Source: Melghirimyces algeriensis
GTDB lineage: Bacteria; Bacillota; Bacilli; Thermoactinomycetales; DSM-45169
Reading direction: 5' to 3'
Assembly (NCBI RefSeq): GCF_900182565.1
Contig: NZ_FXTI01000009.1
Coordinates: 83,308 to 147,307, forward strand
Length of the DNA stretch: 64,000 nucleotides
The translations under genes and the position numbers were made by a program. This document shows, one piece after another, positions 1-9,106 of the stretch; position 1 is the first letter of the stretch, and every line of letters begins with the position of its first letter. Below the pieces are notes generated by a model. That model ran no database searches. It was not told the DNA's origin and saw nothing but the letters and a program-made list of their open reading frames with translations.

Positions 1-190
1 GATTGTATCCAAAAGGAAGAAGCAATGGGGCGATGAATGCAATCAGAATGAGGAATAAAATAATTCCTCCGCCGATCATTGCGGAACGATGATGTAACAA
101 AGCCCGCATGGTTTCACGAAAAGGAGATTCCACCTTCTCTTGGTTCAGCTCTGTCACAGAATGTCGCTCTGTCAGGACGGGTTCATTCAT
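1..190 (-). CDS. dppC: Dipeptide/oligopeptide ABC transporter permease, DppC/OppC type (5' part only)
   Basis: Only the first 63 codons are inside the window; the gene runs off the left edge. The visible N-terminus is a polar leader of about 35 residues followed by one hydrophobic segment (IGGGIILFLILIAFIAPLL), the usual start of DppC/OppC permeases. Its ATG lies 6 bases after the stop of the upstream permease gene at 197, and it is the fifth gene of the same minus-strand operon (dppD, dppF, binding protein, dppB, dppC). It would form the membrane channel with DppB. Identity rests on the short N-terminus and above all on the operon position. Confidence 0.8.
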   Translation of the reverse strand, partial: MNEPVLTERHSVTELNQEKVESPFRETMRALLHHRSAMIGGGIILFLILIAFIAPLLLPFGYN

Positions 191-196
191 GGGTTC

Positions 197-1207
197 TCAC
201 TCCTTCCCGTATTGAATCCGCGGATCAATCCAGGCATACAGAAGATCAACAATCAAATTGATGAGCACAAAGATCGTTGCCACCACCAAAATTCCGGACT
301 GAACCACGGCATAGTCCCTGGCATGAATGGCATCGTAAAGATATCGACCCACGCCAGGCCAACTGAAGATTGTCTCGGTCAGAATCGCTCCACCCAACAA
401 TAGACCCATCTGAAGGCCAAAAACAGTCACAATAGGAATGAGAGCATTTTTTAAGGCATGTTTATAGATGATCAAAAGTTCTCCAACCCCTTTGGCACGG
501 GCTGTTCGTATATAATCAGAACGGAGTACCTCCAGCATACTGGAACGGGTCATTCGGGCAATGATTGCCATGGGAATGGTTCCTAAGGCAACAGCAGGAA
601 GGACCATATGTTTCAGTGCATCTTGCAAAACAACAAAATCCCCCTGGATGAGAGCATCCAAAAAATAAAAGTGCGTTACAGGCTCAAAAAACAACCGTGA
701 ATCGAGACGTCCTGACGAGGGAAACCAAGCCAATTCCTGAGCAAATATCCATTGTTCCATCAATCCAAGCCAAAAGACCGGCATGGATACCCCGATCAAA
801 GCAATCACCATAGACAGATAGTCTACAGAAGAATTTTGCCGCCACGCTGAAAAGATTCCCAGGTTCACTCCAAAAAAAACAGCGATTACCATAGCAAACA
901 AAGCCAGCTCAAAAGTGGCCGCCAAATAAGGAATAATCTCTTCCGATACAGGCTGACCTGTTTGGATGGAGGTTCCCAAATCCCCCTGAAGCAAATTCTT
1001 GATATAATTGAAATATTGAATATACAAAGGATCATTTAACCCCATTTTCTCTTCCAACTGATGCAGCGCTTCCGGACTTGCCCGCTCTCCCAATAAAGCC
1101 TTGGCAGGGCTTCCTGGAATGGCATGTACAATGAAAAAAGTGATGACCGACATACCGATCAAAACCGGGATCAGCATCAATATTCTCCGGATTGTATAAG
1201 CAATCAC
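197..1207 (-). CDS. dppB: Dipeptide/oligopeptide ABC transporter permease, DppB/OppB type
   Basis: A 336-residue integral membrane protein starting with GTG behind a GGTTGG site. The N-terminus MIAYTIRRILMLIPVLIGM is the typical OppB/DppB/NikB first membrane helix. The cytoplasmic loop ARMTRSSMLEVLRSDYIRTARAKG is the EAA-loop region that contacts the ATPases. About six membrane helices can be seen. It pairs with DppC to form the peptide channel in the cytoplasmic membrane. A terminator-like hairpin precedes it, so expression of the permeases may be lower than that of the binding protein. Peptide versus nickel or other substrate cannot be decided from this subunit. Confidence 0.9.
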   Translation of the reverse strand: MIAYTIRRILMLIPVLIGMSVITFFIVHAIPGSPAKALLGERASPEALHQLEEKMGLNDPLYIQYFNYIKNLLQGDLGTSIQTGQPVSEEIIPYLAATFELALFAMVIAVFFGVNLGIFSAWRQNSSVDYLSMVIALIGVSMPVFWLGLMEQWIFAQELAWFPSSGRLDSRLFFEPVTHFYFLDALIQGDFVVLQDALKHMVLPAVALGTIPMAIIARMTRSSMLEVLRSDYIRTARAKGVGELLIIYKHALKNALIPIVTVFGLQMGLLLGGAILTETIFSWPGVGRYLYDAIHARDYAVVQSGILVVATIFVLINLIVDLLYAWIDPRIQYGKE

Positions 1208-1255
1208 ATTTTCACCAACCTTTCGATCCCTGTGTCAATTCTTAGGGTCCGTGTG

Positions 1256-1287
1256 AAAAAGGCGGCATTGCCCAGTGCAACACCGCC
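1256..1287 (-). terminator. Intra-operon terminator-like hairpin
   Basis: On the minus strand an imperfect GGCGGTGTTGC / GGCAATGCCGCC stem is followed by five T residues. It lies between the binding-protein gene and dppB. Such partial terminators are common after the binding-protein gene of ABC operons, where that protein must be made in excess. Confidence 0.7.
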
Positions 1288-1296
1288 CTTTGGAAT

Positions 1297-2904
1297 TTAC
1301 TTTTGGATGTCGACTTCCGCAAGACTTTCCGTTCCTTTGGGATGGGGAACATATCCTTTTACATAGGACTGTCCAGCCAGCGGCGGGGTCGCATACACCA
1401 ACGGAACCCAGGGGGCGTCTTCATGGATGATTTCCTGCGCCTTTTGATAATACTCTGTGCGTTTGGATTGATCTGTTTCCTTTTGTGCTTCAATCAAAAT
1501 ATCATGTAATTTGTCACTTTTATAAAAAGAAATATTTTGGGCCGGGATTTTGGTGTTGTCTTTATCTAACAACACATACAGGAAGTTATCCGGATCACCA
1601 TTGTCTCCAGTCCATCCGAGAAGAGCCATTTCATGCTTACCTTCTTGAGTATCCTCCAAATAACTTTGCCATTCCGGGCTGACGATCTTCGTCTTGATTC
1701 CAATCTTTTTCAAGTCGGCCTGAATATACTCCGCAATCTTTCTTCCGTCAGGCATATAGGGACGCGGTTCCGGCATGGCATAGAATTCCACTTCAAATCC
1801 GTCTTCATATCCGGCTTCTTTTAAGAGTTTTTTCGCTTTATCCAAATCATACTCATACTCCTCAACCTTGTCGTTGTATCCCCACAGAGAGGGTGGCATT
1901 GGATTTTTGGCCGGTTCTGCCAAGTTGGCATAAAAGCTTTTAATCAACCCTTTTTTGTTGACAGCATGGTTGATCGCCTGCCGCACCTTTTTCTTATGAA
2001 AAGGCTTCTTCTCCATGTTAAAAGCTAAGTAGCCGACATTATTGGGAGGACGCTTATACAGTTGCAGTTGTTTATTCTTTTCCACCCTTTTCGCATCGTC
2101 CGGATTTAATCCATCCATGACATCAATATCTCCGGATTGAAGAGCTGTCAGCCGGGCTGAATTGTCAGGGATCGATTTAAAAATGACCCGATCCAATTTT
2201 GGCAACCCTTTCTTCCAATAATCGTTGTTTTTCTCAAGGGTAATGGAATCATTCTTTTTCCAGCTCTTAAACTTAAAAGGCCCGGTACCGACTGGATGTT
2301 CTGCAAATTTACTGGGGTCCTTTTTTACCGCTTTGGGAGAGGCGATCGCAAAGGGGGACATCGCCAGATTTTGCAAAAAAGGACCTTGCGGTTTTTTCAG
2401 TGTAAACTCAACGGTGTACTCATCCACCGCCTTGACACTTTCAATAACATGCCCTTTGTCCCCTTTATACCCGCCAAACATGGAACCATAGTAGATAAAG
2501 TCATCTTTCTTGCTGCCAAGATGTTCACGATTCATCCACCGTTGGAAGTTGAAGACAACCGCTTCAGCATTAAATTTGGTACCATCATGAAACTTCACAT
2601 CATCCCGCAGCTTGAATGTCCATTTTTTTCCGTCTTCGGAATTTTTCCACTCGGTGGCCAATCCCTCTGTCACATTCATGCTATCTTTTTCATACTGAAC
2701 CAACGTCTCCATAATATTTCCAGTCACTCGAAAGGATTCTCCATCTGTAACCAGTGCAGGGTCCAGCTTGGGAGAATCCGCACCTCGTCCATAAATCAAT
2801 GTTTTTCCCTGTCCTCCTGCGCTGTTTCCCCCGCATCCGGCCAGAACTGTGGATAAAACAAACAGAAGTCCAATGATTAGAAAAGCCGATTTGCGAAACT
2901 TCAT
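1297..2904 (-). CDS. Peptide ABC transporter substrate-binding lipoprotein (family 5)
   Basis: A 535-residue exported lipoprotein: basic start, hydrophobic core, and lipobox LAGC at residues 21-24 followed by GGNS. The mature part has the family-5 (DppA/OppA/AppA) signatures: RGADSPKLDPALVTDGES near the N-terminus, then YEKDS, WKNSEDGKKWTFKLRDDVKFHDG, and GTGPFKF around residue 205. It captures peptides outside the membrane and delivers them to the DppBC channel. It sits between the ATPase genes and the permease genes, an order also seen in Bacillus app/dpp operons. Exact ligand is unknown. Confidence 0.92.
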   Translation of the reverse strand: MKFRKSAFLIIGLLFVLSTVLAGCGGNSAGGQGKTLIYGRGADSPKLDPALVTDGESFRVTGNIMETLVQYEKDSMNVTEGLATEWKNSEDGKKWTFKLRDDVKFHDGTKFNAEAVVFNFQRWMNREHLGSKKDDFIYYGSMFGGYKGDKGHVIESVKAVDEYTVEFTLKKPQGPFLQNLAMSPFAIASPKAVKKDPSKFAEHPVGTGPFKFKSWKKNDSITLEKNNDYWKKGLPKLDRVIFKSIPDNSARLTALQSGDIDVMDGLNPDDAKRVEKNKQLQLYKRPPNNVGYLAFNMEKKPFHKKKVRQAINHAVNKKGLIKSFYANLAEPAKNPMPPSLWGYNDKVEEYEYDLDKAKKLLKEAGYEDGFEVEFYAMPEPRPYMPDGRKIAEYIQADLKKIGIKTKIVSPEWQSYLEDTQEGKHEMALLGWTGDNGDPDNFLYVLLDKDNTKIPAQNISFYKSDKLHDILIEAQKETDQSKRTEYYQKAQEIIHEDAPWVPLVYATPPLAGQSYVKGYVPHPKGTESLAEVDIQK

Positions 2905-2985
2905 CTGTCAGTTTGCCCCCTTCATCTTAATTTTGATGGTTCACCATCACCACTGCCCTTCCGTCAACACCTCCTTCACAAAATC

Positions 2986-3963
2986 TCATTTTTCCAGCAG
3001 ATGACAGGCAACATAATGCTCTTCCCCATAGTCCTTAAATTCCGGTCGCACCTCTTGGCAAATATCCATTACATGGGGACACCGGGTGTGAAAAGCGCAC
3101 CCTTTGGGAGGATTACTGGGAGTTGGAACATCTCCACTCAAAATGATTCGCTCCCGAACCGAATCCGGGTCCGGAACGGGAACCGCACTCAGCAACGCTT
3201 GAGTATAGGGGTGCAAAGGTTGATCATATAGTGAATCCCGATTGGCCAGTTCAACCATTCTCCCCAAATACATCACACCCACACGATCACTGATATGGCG
3301 AACAACACTAAGGTCATGGGCAATAAAAACATAGGTTAAATCAAATGTATGCTGCAAATCTTCCAATAAGTTCAACACTTGCGATTGAATCGAAACATCC
3401 AGCGCCGATACAGGCTCATCCGCAACAATCAATTTGGGACGAACCGCCAGGGCTCGTGCAATCCCAATCCGTTGCCGTTGCCCCCCACTGAACTGGTGAG
3501 GATATCTGCCGGCATGAGAGACGTCAAGGCCGACGACTTGCAGAAGTTCCATCACCTGTTCCTTTCTCTCAGATGCATGACCGATGCCATGTACTTTTAG
3601 TGGTTCTTCGATGATTTCAAAGGCCGTTTTTCTCGGATTCAGAGAAGCAAAAGGGTCCTGAAAAACCATTTGAAGTTCCCGACGCATGCGACGCATCGCT
3701 TCTTTTTTCAGTCGGGTGAGTTCATTCCCCTCAAACTCCACATTCCCTGATGTAGGCTCCTCTAGGCGAAGAATCGCCCGACCGGTAGTTGATTTTCCAC
3801 ATCCACTCTCTCCCACAATTCCCAGGGTTTCTCCCTTGTTAACAGAGAAAGAAACATCATCTACCGCCTTGACTTCTCCTACTTTTCTACCAAAAACCCC
3901 ACCGCGGATCGGAAAGTATTTTTTTAGATTTCTTACTTCAAGTAGTGACTGTGATTGGGTCAC
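2986..3963 (-). CDS. dppF: Dipeptide/oligopeptide ABC transporter ATP-binding protein, DppF/OppF type
   Basis: ABC ATPase of about 325 residues with Walker A GESGCGKST, signature SGGQRQRIGIARAL, Walker B LIVADEPVSALD and H-loop AHD. The C-terminal extension carries the Cys-rich CAFHTRCPHVMDIC motif typical of the OppF/DppF subgroup, so it is not a generic ATPase. I prefer a GTG start at 3963 because a GGGGG site lies 9 bases upstream; longer in-frame ATG starts exist at 3990 and 3972 but lack spacing. The start overlaps the end of dppD by about 26 bases, implying translational coupling. It powers import together with DppD. Confidence 0.93.
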   Translation of the reverse strand: MTQSQSLLEVRNLKKYFPIRGGVFGRKVGEVKAVDDVSFSVNKGETLGIVGESGCGKSTTGRAILRLEEPTSGNVEFEGNELTRLKKEAMRRMRRELQMVFQDPFASLNPRKTAFEIIEEPLKVHGIGHASERKEQVMELLQVVGLDVSHAGRYPHQFSGGQRQRIGIARALAVRPKLIVADEPVSALDVSIQSQVLNLLEDLQHTFDLTYVFIAHDLSVVRHISDRVGVMYLGRMVELANRDSLYDQPLHPYTQALLSAVPVPDPDSVRERIILSGDVPTPSNPPKGCAFHTRCPHVMDICQEVRPEFKDYGEEHYVACHLLEK

Positions 3964-4948
3964 GATCCGCATCCCCCTTTTTTTCGTCATGCAGCCAACA
4001 TCTGCTGAAATGGCTCTTCCCCAGATCCAGCAAATCCGGTTTCTGTGTCATACAGATATCTTTTGCAAATTCACACCGCGGAGAAAAACGACATCCTTCA
4101 GGCATTTTTCTGGGATCAGGAACATTTCCGGGAATGGAATACAACCGGTCAAAACGTTTATCCAATTGAGGGATTGACTTTAAAAGACCCTGGGTGTAGG
4201 GATGCCGGGGATCTTGAAATAAGGTCTTAACATCCGCTTTTTCCACTACTTCACCGGCATACATCACCACCACACGATCACACATCTCCGCCACAACACC
4301 CAAATCGTGGGTAATCATCAAAATGGCGGTTCCCGTTTCCTCATTGAGCCGCCTCATTAAGTCCAGAATCTGGGCCTGTATCGTCACATCCAGTGCTGTC
4401 GTCGGTTCATCCGCAATCAGGAGCTTGGGGCGACAGACCATCGCCATCGCGATCATCACCCGTTGCCTCATTCCACCGGACAATTGATGGGGATATTCAC
4501 CAAGGATCCCTTTACGTGAGATTCCCACTTCTTTTAGAGCCTCGCCAGCCCGTTTTTTTGCCTCTTTCTTGCTGATTTTCTGATGCTTTTGAAGCGCTTC
4601 CACAATTTGATCACCGATTGTAAATACCGGGTTCAAAGAAGTCATCGGCTCCTGAAAGATCATTGAGATATCATTTCCGCGAATCCTTTGCCATTCTCTC
4701 TGACGAAGGTGGGTCAGATCCTTCCCTGTCAGCCGTATACTCCCTCCTTCCACTTTTCCTGGCGGCTGAGGAACCAAGCCCATCACTGAAAGAGATGTAA
4801 CGCTTTTTCCACAACCGGATTCTCCGACCAGACCAACCACTTCCCCTTCATGAACCGTTAAGTCCACACCGTCAACAGCCTTCACGACCCCTTTTTCCGT
4901 GTGAAAGTACATTCTAAATTCAGAAATATCAAGTAACGGTTCAGCCAT
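3938..4948 (-). CDS. dppD: Dipeptide/oligopeptide ABC transporter ATP-binding protein, DppD/OppD type
   Basis: First gene of the importer operon, 336 residues, ATG preceded by GAGGTG. Motifs: Walker A GESGCGKS, Q-loop FQEPMTSLNP, signature LSGGMRQRVMIAMAM, Walker B LLIADEPTTALD, H-loop THD. The C-terminal CRFSPRCEFAKDIC motif marks the OppD/DppD family. It forms the ATPase heterodimer with DppF. Nothing odd is visible. The operon promoter should lie in the roughly 400-base gap shared with the divergent thyX-like gene. Confidence 0.93.
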   Translation of the reverse strand: MAEPLLDISEFRMYFHTEKGVVKAVDGVDLTVHEGEVVGLVGESGCGKSVTSLSVMGLVPQPPGKVEGGSIRLTGKDLTHLRQREWQRIRGNDISMIFQEPMTSLNPVFTIGDQIVEALQKHQKISKKEAKKRAGEALKEVGISRKGILGEYPHQLSGGMRQRVMIAMAMVCRPKLLIADEPTTALDVTIQAQILDLMRRLNEETGTAILMITHDLGVVAEMCDRVVVMYAGEVVEKADVKTLFQDPRHPYTQGLLKSIPQLDKRFDRLYSIPGNVPDPRKMPEGCRFSPRCEFAKDICMTQKPDLLDLGKSHFSRCWLHDEKKGDADRDPITVTT

Positions 4949-5345
4949 GAAGACACCTCATTCATCAAAAAGTATAAATAAGTCATTCACTTGCAAAATA
5001 ATTAAATACATGACTATTTTTCATATTCGATGAAAAGGGGACAATTCCTTCTCCTAGCTATTAATAAAAGAAAAATTTCAGACCCATCTATCCGCTCCAT
5101 TTTTTAAAATAACCAAACTGATCAAGATGTTTTTTACAAACTTATACGAAGGAAATCGAGGGGCAAAAAAAGTCCCGTTAAATTTTTGCTTACGTTTTTT
5201 GAAAGAAACTAAACATACATTAGTAAATATGACTGACTGGATACAACCGTACCTTTTCAGTAGCTGTCCGTTCTTTTCCACTTGGGGGAACTTGAACCTC
5301 CTGATAGAATAAGAGAAGTGAACACGCAAAAACGGAGGAACGGAA
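4949..5345. other. Divergent intergenic region between the peptide importer operon and the thyX-like gene
   Basis: About 400 AT-rich bases without a convincing gene. It must carry promoters for both directions. I see no riboswitch or terminator. Confidence 0.6.
5282..5310 (+). promoter_or_regulatory. Possible sigma-A promoter for the thyX-like gene
   Basis: TTGGGG and TAGAAT separated by 17 bases, ending 35 bases before the start codon. The -10 matches the consensus at five of six positions; the -35 is weak. It is read by eye only. Confidence 0.3.
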
Positions 5346-6845
5346 ATGACACAAACTGAGAATGAAACCGTTGACCTTACCCGGTACGTCTCCAATCTGG
5401 ATCGGAATGTTTACACCATTTATAACTTGCCTGAAGAAGTGATCGCTGTCATCTTTGCCTATGTAAGCCGAAGTCCCGCCAGTTTTCGAGACAACCTAGC
5501 TAAGTTGCTGAAAGACGACGATTTGGCTGTGGGAAACACGCCAGAGGGTTCCTTTACCACCTATTCGGAAAAAGCCGCCCGTTTCCATGAAAAATGGGTG
5601 GTAGGCTATGGTCACAGCAGTGTTGCCGAACACGCCGTCGCCCATCTGGGAGTGGAAAAAATCAGTCGCCTGGCATCAGCAGAACTGGAATTGGCCAACA
5701 CCTTCAACAGCTTTACGGAATACAGTCAACGTTATCAACGTCCCAATCGTGGATCTTTCCATGTTCCTGAAGAACTTGATTCATTCCCTGAACTAAAACA
5801 AGCCTTTATTCGATTGAATAAAAAAGCTTTTGACACATATGAGCAACTTCTGGCTGGACTGATCCCTTACTTGGAAAATACCCTTCCACGAGAGAAAGGG
5901 GAAAGTGACAAACGTTTTTCTTCCCGATTGGAAAAAATCGCCTTTGAAGACGCACGCTATGTGCTCACCTTGGCCACCCAAACCAGTCTTGGATTAACTG
6001 GAAATGGACGGGCTCTCCGGGACACTCTGGTCAGGCTGTTATCCAGCCGATATGCTGAATCGCGAACCTTGGCACGGGAGATGGAACGTGAAATCAGTCA
6101 GGTGATTCCTACCTTGTTAAAGCATGTAAAAGCGAGCGACTATCTTTTAAGCACCCGTGAAAAGCTGGAGAACCAGCCGCTCCCTCGACCGGAAAGTTCA
6201 ACACGCGGTCAGGCTTTTGACGGCCCTTCAGCCCGTTTTGTCCAATTAACGGATTATTCCCAGGCTTTGGAGATACTCTGCACCCATCTGTTTGTTGGCG
6301 AATACGGTTTTTCCCACGATCAAGCTGCTGAAAAAGCCCGGCAGATGAATTTTCAGGAACAGGAGGAGCGTATTGAAGAGACATTAAAGTCCATCCGTTT
6401 TTTCGACCATCCAAAAGACCTGTTCCGTCATCTCTTCTATGCGATGGAGATGACCCTGTCAGAAGCGAATTGGCATCAATTGCTGCGTCACAACCGAGGG
6501 ACTCATTTCACCTTTGGAGAACCCACTGTGGATTGGGGATATACGATTCCACCTCATGTCCGGGAAGCAGGACTGACGGAAATGTTTTCCCAACTGATGG
6601 AGGACGCCGAACGGCTGTTTGATCAGATGCAGCAAGAATGTCCTAACATCGCTTCCTATTGTGTCACCAATGCCCATCATCGAATGGTAAAAGCAACCGC
6701 CAACCTATGGGAGCTGTATCACTTGATCAACCTGCGAACCAGTCCGGAAGCACAATGGGATATCCGATCTACATTTGAACAGTTATATATGGAATTGGAA
6801 AAGCATCATCCTGTTCTCGCTCGCTATGCCAAACGAAGAGGATAA
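5346..6845 (+). CDS. ThyX-like protein with two degenerate thymidylate-synthase domains
   Basis: A 499-residue soluble protein behind an AACGGAGGAACGG site. Normal ThyX (flavin-dependent thymidylate synthase, dUMP to dTMP) is about 220-250 residues with one RHRxxSxNxxSxR motif. Here two ThyX-like halves are seen. The N-terminal half has YGHSSVAEHA near residue 87 and SFTEYSQRY, resembling the second part of the motif, but no RHR. The C-terminal half has WHQLLRHNRGTHF (RHN instead of RHR) and LINLRTSPEAQW, matching the ThyX NLR..AQW segment. So each half keeps different pieces. It may be an alternative ThyX or a flavin/nucleotide-binding relative without synthase activity. Monocistronic, with its own terminator. 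Confidence 0.75.
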   Translation: MTQTENETVDLTRYVSNLDRNVYTIYNLPEEVIAVIFAYVSRSPASFRDNLAKLLKDDDLAVGNTPEGSFTTYSEKAARFHEKWVVGYGHSSVAEHAVAHLGVEKISRLASAELELANTFNSFTEYSQRYQRPNRGSFHVPEELDSFPELKQAFIRLNKKAFDTYEQLLAGLIPYLENTLPREKGESDKRFSSRLEKIAFEDARYVLTLATQTSLGLTGNGRALRDTLVRLLSSRYAESRTLAREMEREISQVIPTLLKHVKASDYLLSTREKLENQPLPRPESSTRGQAFDGPSARFVQLTDYSQALEILCTHLFVGEYGFSHDQAAEKARQMNFQEQEERIEETLKSIRFFDHPKDLFRHLFYAMEMTLSEANWHQLLRHNRGTHFTFGEPTVDWGYTIPPHVREAGLTEMFSQLMEDAERLFDQMQQECPNIASYCVTNAHHRMVKATANLWELYHLINLRTSPEAQWDIRSTFEQLYMELEKHHPVLARYAKRRG

Positions 6846-6861
6846 ATCGATCGGAAACCAC

Positions 6862-6890
6862 AAAAAACCTCCGCCTTTAGCGGAGGTTCT
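6862..6890 (+). terminator. Intrinsic terminator of the thyX-like gene
   Basis: ACCTCCGC CTTT AGCGGAGGT hairpin followed by a short T-rich stretch, 20 bases after the stop codon. The A-run on its other side could also serve minus-strand transcription. Confidence 0.8.
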
Positions 6891-6974
6891 TCATTTCAAT
6901 CATTTCACGGTCAGGTTTATCTGATCTCTATTGTAGATCTTATCACTGATTCCGATTTCATATGGATACGAATG

Positions 6975-7508
6975 TCAGCGATTCCCCAAAGCACGGACAG
7001 CATGTACCAAATCTGCTCCAAGATTGTCCATGCGTTCGCGAATCTCCGGGTCAGACCATTCTCCTTTCATATCAAAGGACCCCGAATCCACCACGATTTG
7101 ACTTGGTAACACCCAGGCATACAACCCGCGCAACACCAATCGCAGGTTGTTCAGTGCATTGATCCCGCTGCGGCCACCTCCTGCCGCTGCCGCGATCGCC
7201 GTCGGTTTTCCTTTAAAGTGGGAACCATTGAGAAAGTCCAATACATTTTTCAACGCTCCACTGATTCCATTGTGATACTCAGGGGTACAAATGAAAAAAC
7301 CGTCCACTGATAATGCATCTTCTTTCAACTGGCGCACAATCTCAGCTTCTCCTTCCGTCCCACCCCGGAACAGAGGCACTTCAGCTTGACCCACATCAAA
7401 GCGAATAACCGTCGCCCCTTCCCTTACCAACTTCTGTTCCGCCCGGTCCGCCAAGGTGCCGGTCAGAGATTTTTCTCTCGGACTCCCATTGATCACCATG
7501 ATCTTCAT
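6975..7508 (-). CDS. NAD(P)H-dependent FMN reductase family protein
   Basis: A 177-residue flavodoxin-fold protein. The phosphate-binding start is MKIMVINGSPREKSLTG, and TPEYHNGISGALKNVLDFL is the flavin-contact motif of the NADPH-dependent FMN reductase/azoreductase (YhdA/Azr, SsuE-like) family. It should transfer electrons from NAD(P)H to FMN or to quinone/azo acceptors in the cytoplasm. ATG start preceded by AAAGGAG. It stands alone between convergent and tandem neighbours; no operon partner suggests a specific acceptor. Confidence 0.88.
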   Translation of the reverse strand: MKIMVINGSPREKSLTGTLADRAEQKLVREGATVIRFDVGQAEVPLFRGGTEGEAEIVRQLKEDALSVDGFFICTPEYHNGISGALKNVLDFLNGSHFKGKPTAIAAAAGGGRSGINALNNLRLVLRGLYAWVLPSQIVVDSGSFDMKGEWSDPEIRERMDNLGADLVHAVRALGNR

Positions 7509-7635
7509 ATCCCATTTCTCCTTTGGTTAAGATTTAAGTAGCACAACATGTATCAGAATCAATAAGTCTCTCTGTCATCTTACCATTCAACAACATGATT
7601 TTTCCATCTATCAGGGCCCGTCCATCTCAAAGACG

Positions 7636-8955
7636 TCAAGCACGTTTCCGTTTGCGTCGTGTCCGCTCACCATCTGAACGCCACACCTGTTCCAACACCA
7701 TCGCCACCATGGTTCCGGTTAACAACCCATTGCCACCGACAAACTGCAACACAGCAGGCAAGGATTGAAAAAAAGAAGCTGGCAGCACCATCACACCGGT
7801 ACCAGAAATCAGTGCCAGACCTAAAATGGTGATTCTTCGCTCATCCAGAGGTTGGCGGGTGAGGTTGCGCACAGCGATGCCTGCAATCCCCGTGAATGAT
7901 GCTGCCAGTGCAGCATGTGTGACAGGCGAAGGAATGGTTGCCAACCACATCATCACTGGAGGAATAAAAGCTACCACTCCCATGAGAAAACTCCCGATCA
8001 GAAACGGTCGCCGTGCTCGTTGACCGATAATCTGAATAAAGCCCGCGCTGTTGGACAGGGGAACCGAGCCAACAGTGGAAAAAAGAGCAGACAGCACCGT
8101 AGCGACCCCGGCGATCATCCCACTCCGATTTAATCCAGGACGGGTATTCTTTTCAGAAGCCCCAACCACTTGACCCACAGCAGAAACACTAGCCAAAATG
8201 TTGGAAACCAGCACCAACCCGATCAACAGACCGGAAAGCAGAATTCCCGCATCCCAGCGAGGCTCTCCCCATGCGAACACATCCGGTGCCACTCCGGCTC
8301 CTTTGGCACCCACAGCCTGGTTTTCTCCCAATACGGTCACCGCTAACCATCCAATCGCGATTCCAATCAAAACGGCGTAGTTTTTCCAGGACCCCTTGCC
8401 TCTAAAGGAAAGAAACAATATCAAAAACAGTACACCAAGTGAAATCACAGCTGTTTCACTGTTCAACCTGATGTCCGATCCACCGGCTCCCAGCATCCCC
8501 TTCAACAGTACACCGCTTAGTTGGATGACCAAAAGCAATAAGTATACACCGGTTATAAAGGGGGTAAACAGGTTCTGCATGCGTCTTAATAAACGAAATA
8601 CCCCCAGCAAGGCAAGAAAAAATCCTGCCACCAGCATTCCGCCTTGTAGCAATTGGAGAGCCTCCAAAGGCTCCTGTCCCTGCCGGATCGCTGTTTCTCC
8701 CGTGATTACAAACACTCCAAGCCAAACTCCCGCAGGGCCGTCGGCAATTGGCAACCGATGTCCCAACCAACCTTGAAGAAAGGAAGCCACACCGATTACC
8801 AGAAAAGCTCGTTGCATCAAACCAGCTACTTCTTCCGGTGATAATTGAAACACCTGACCGATTATAATCGGCATGGCCACGGTATTGGACACAAGAAAAA
8901 CAAACCACTGAACGGACCCCGCCGCGGTTTGTCTGGAAGGCATCGAGGATTTCAT
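7636..8955 (-). CDS. NCS2-family purine/pyrimidine permease
   Basis: A 439-residue membrane protein with about 12-14 hydrophobic segments. The N-terminal NTVAMPIIIGQVFQLS and DGPAGVWLGVFVI, and the later GSVPLSNSAGFIQIIG region, match the nucleobase:cation symporter-2 (uracil/xanthine/UapA) family, where the SNSAGFI-type segment lies near the substrate site. The specific base cannot be told. The C-terminus is very basic (ERTRRKRKRA). It is a single gene; the next gene downstream on the same strand, the FMN reductase, is 128 bases away. Confidence 0.85.
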   Translation of the reverse strand: MKSSMPSRQTAAGSVQWFVFLVSNTVAMPIIIGQVFQLSPEEVAGLMQRAFLVIGVASFLQGWLGHRLPIADGPAGVWLGVFVITGETAIRQGQEPLEALQLLQGGMLVAGFFLALLGVFRLLRRMQNLFTPFITGVYLLLLVIQLSGVLLKGMLGAGGSDIRLNSETAVISLGVLFLILFLSFRGKGSWKNYAVLIGIAIGWLAVTVLGENQAVGAKGAGVAPDVFAWGEPRWDAGILLSGLLIGLVLVSNILASVSAVGQVVGASEKNTRPGLNRSGMIAGVATVLSALFSTVGSVPLSNSAGFIQIIGQRARRPFLIGSFLMGVVAFIPPVMMWLATIPSPVTHAALAASFTGIAGIAVRNLTRQPLDERRITILGLALISGTGVMVLPASFFQSLPAVLQFVGGNGLLTGTMVAMVLEQVWRSDGERTRRKRKRA

Positions 8956-9071
8956 CGAATCACCATCATTCCATTACACTTTAACACTCTTCTTTATTCT
9001 CGCTGAAGCGGGTGAGACCGTCAACCACATCTTCATGGAGTCCATCTTTCTGGTGGGTTTTCAAAAGCAAT

Positions 9072-9097
9072 ATCCAGCCCTTTGTCAAGGGCTGGAT
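9072..9097 (-). terminator. Terminator of the alkaline phosphatase gene
   Basis: Minus-strand ATCCAGCCCTTGACAAAGGGCTGGAT hairpin directly after the phosphatase stop codon, followed by a modest T-rich stretch (ATTGCTTTTG). Confidence 0.65.
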
Positions 9098-9106
9098 CGT
9101 TACGTT

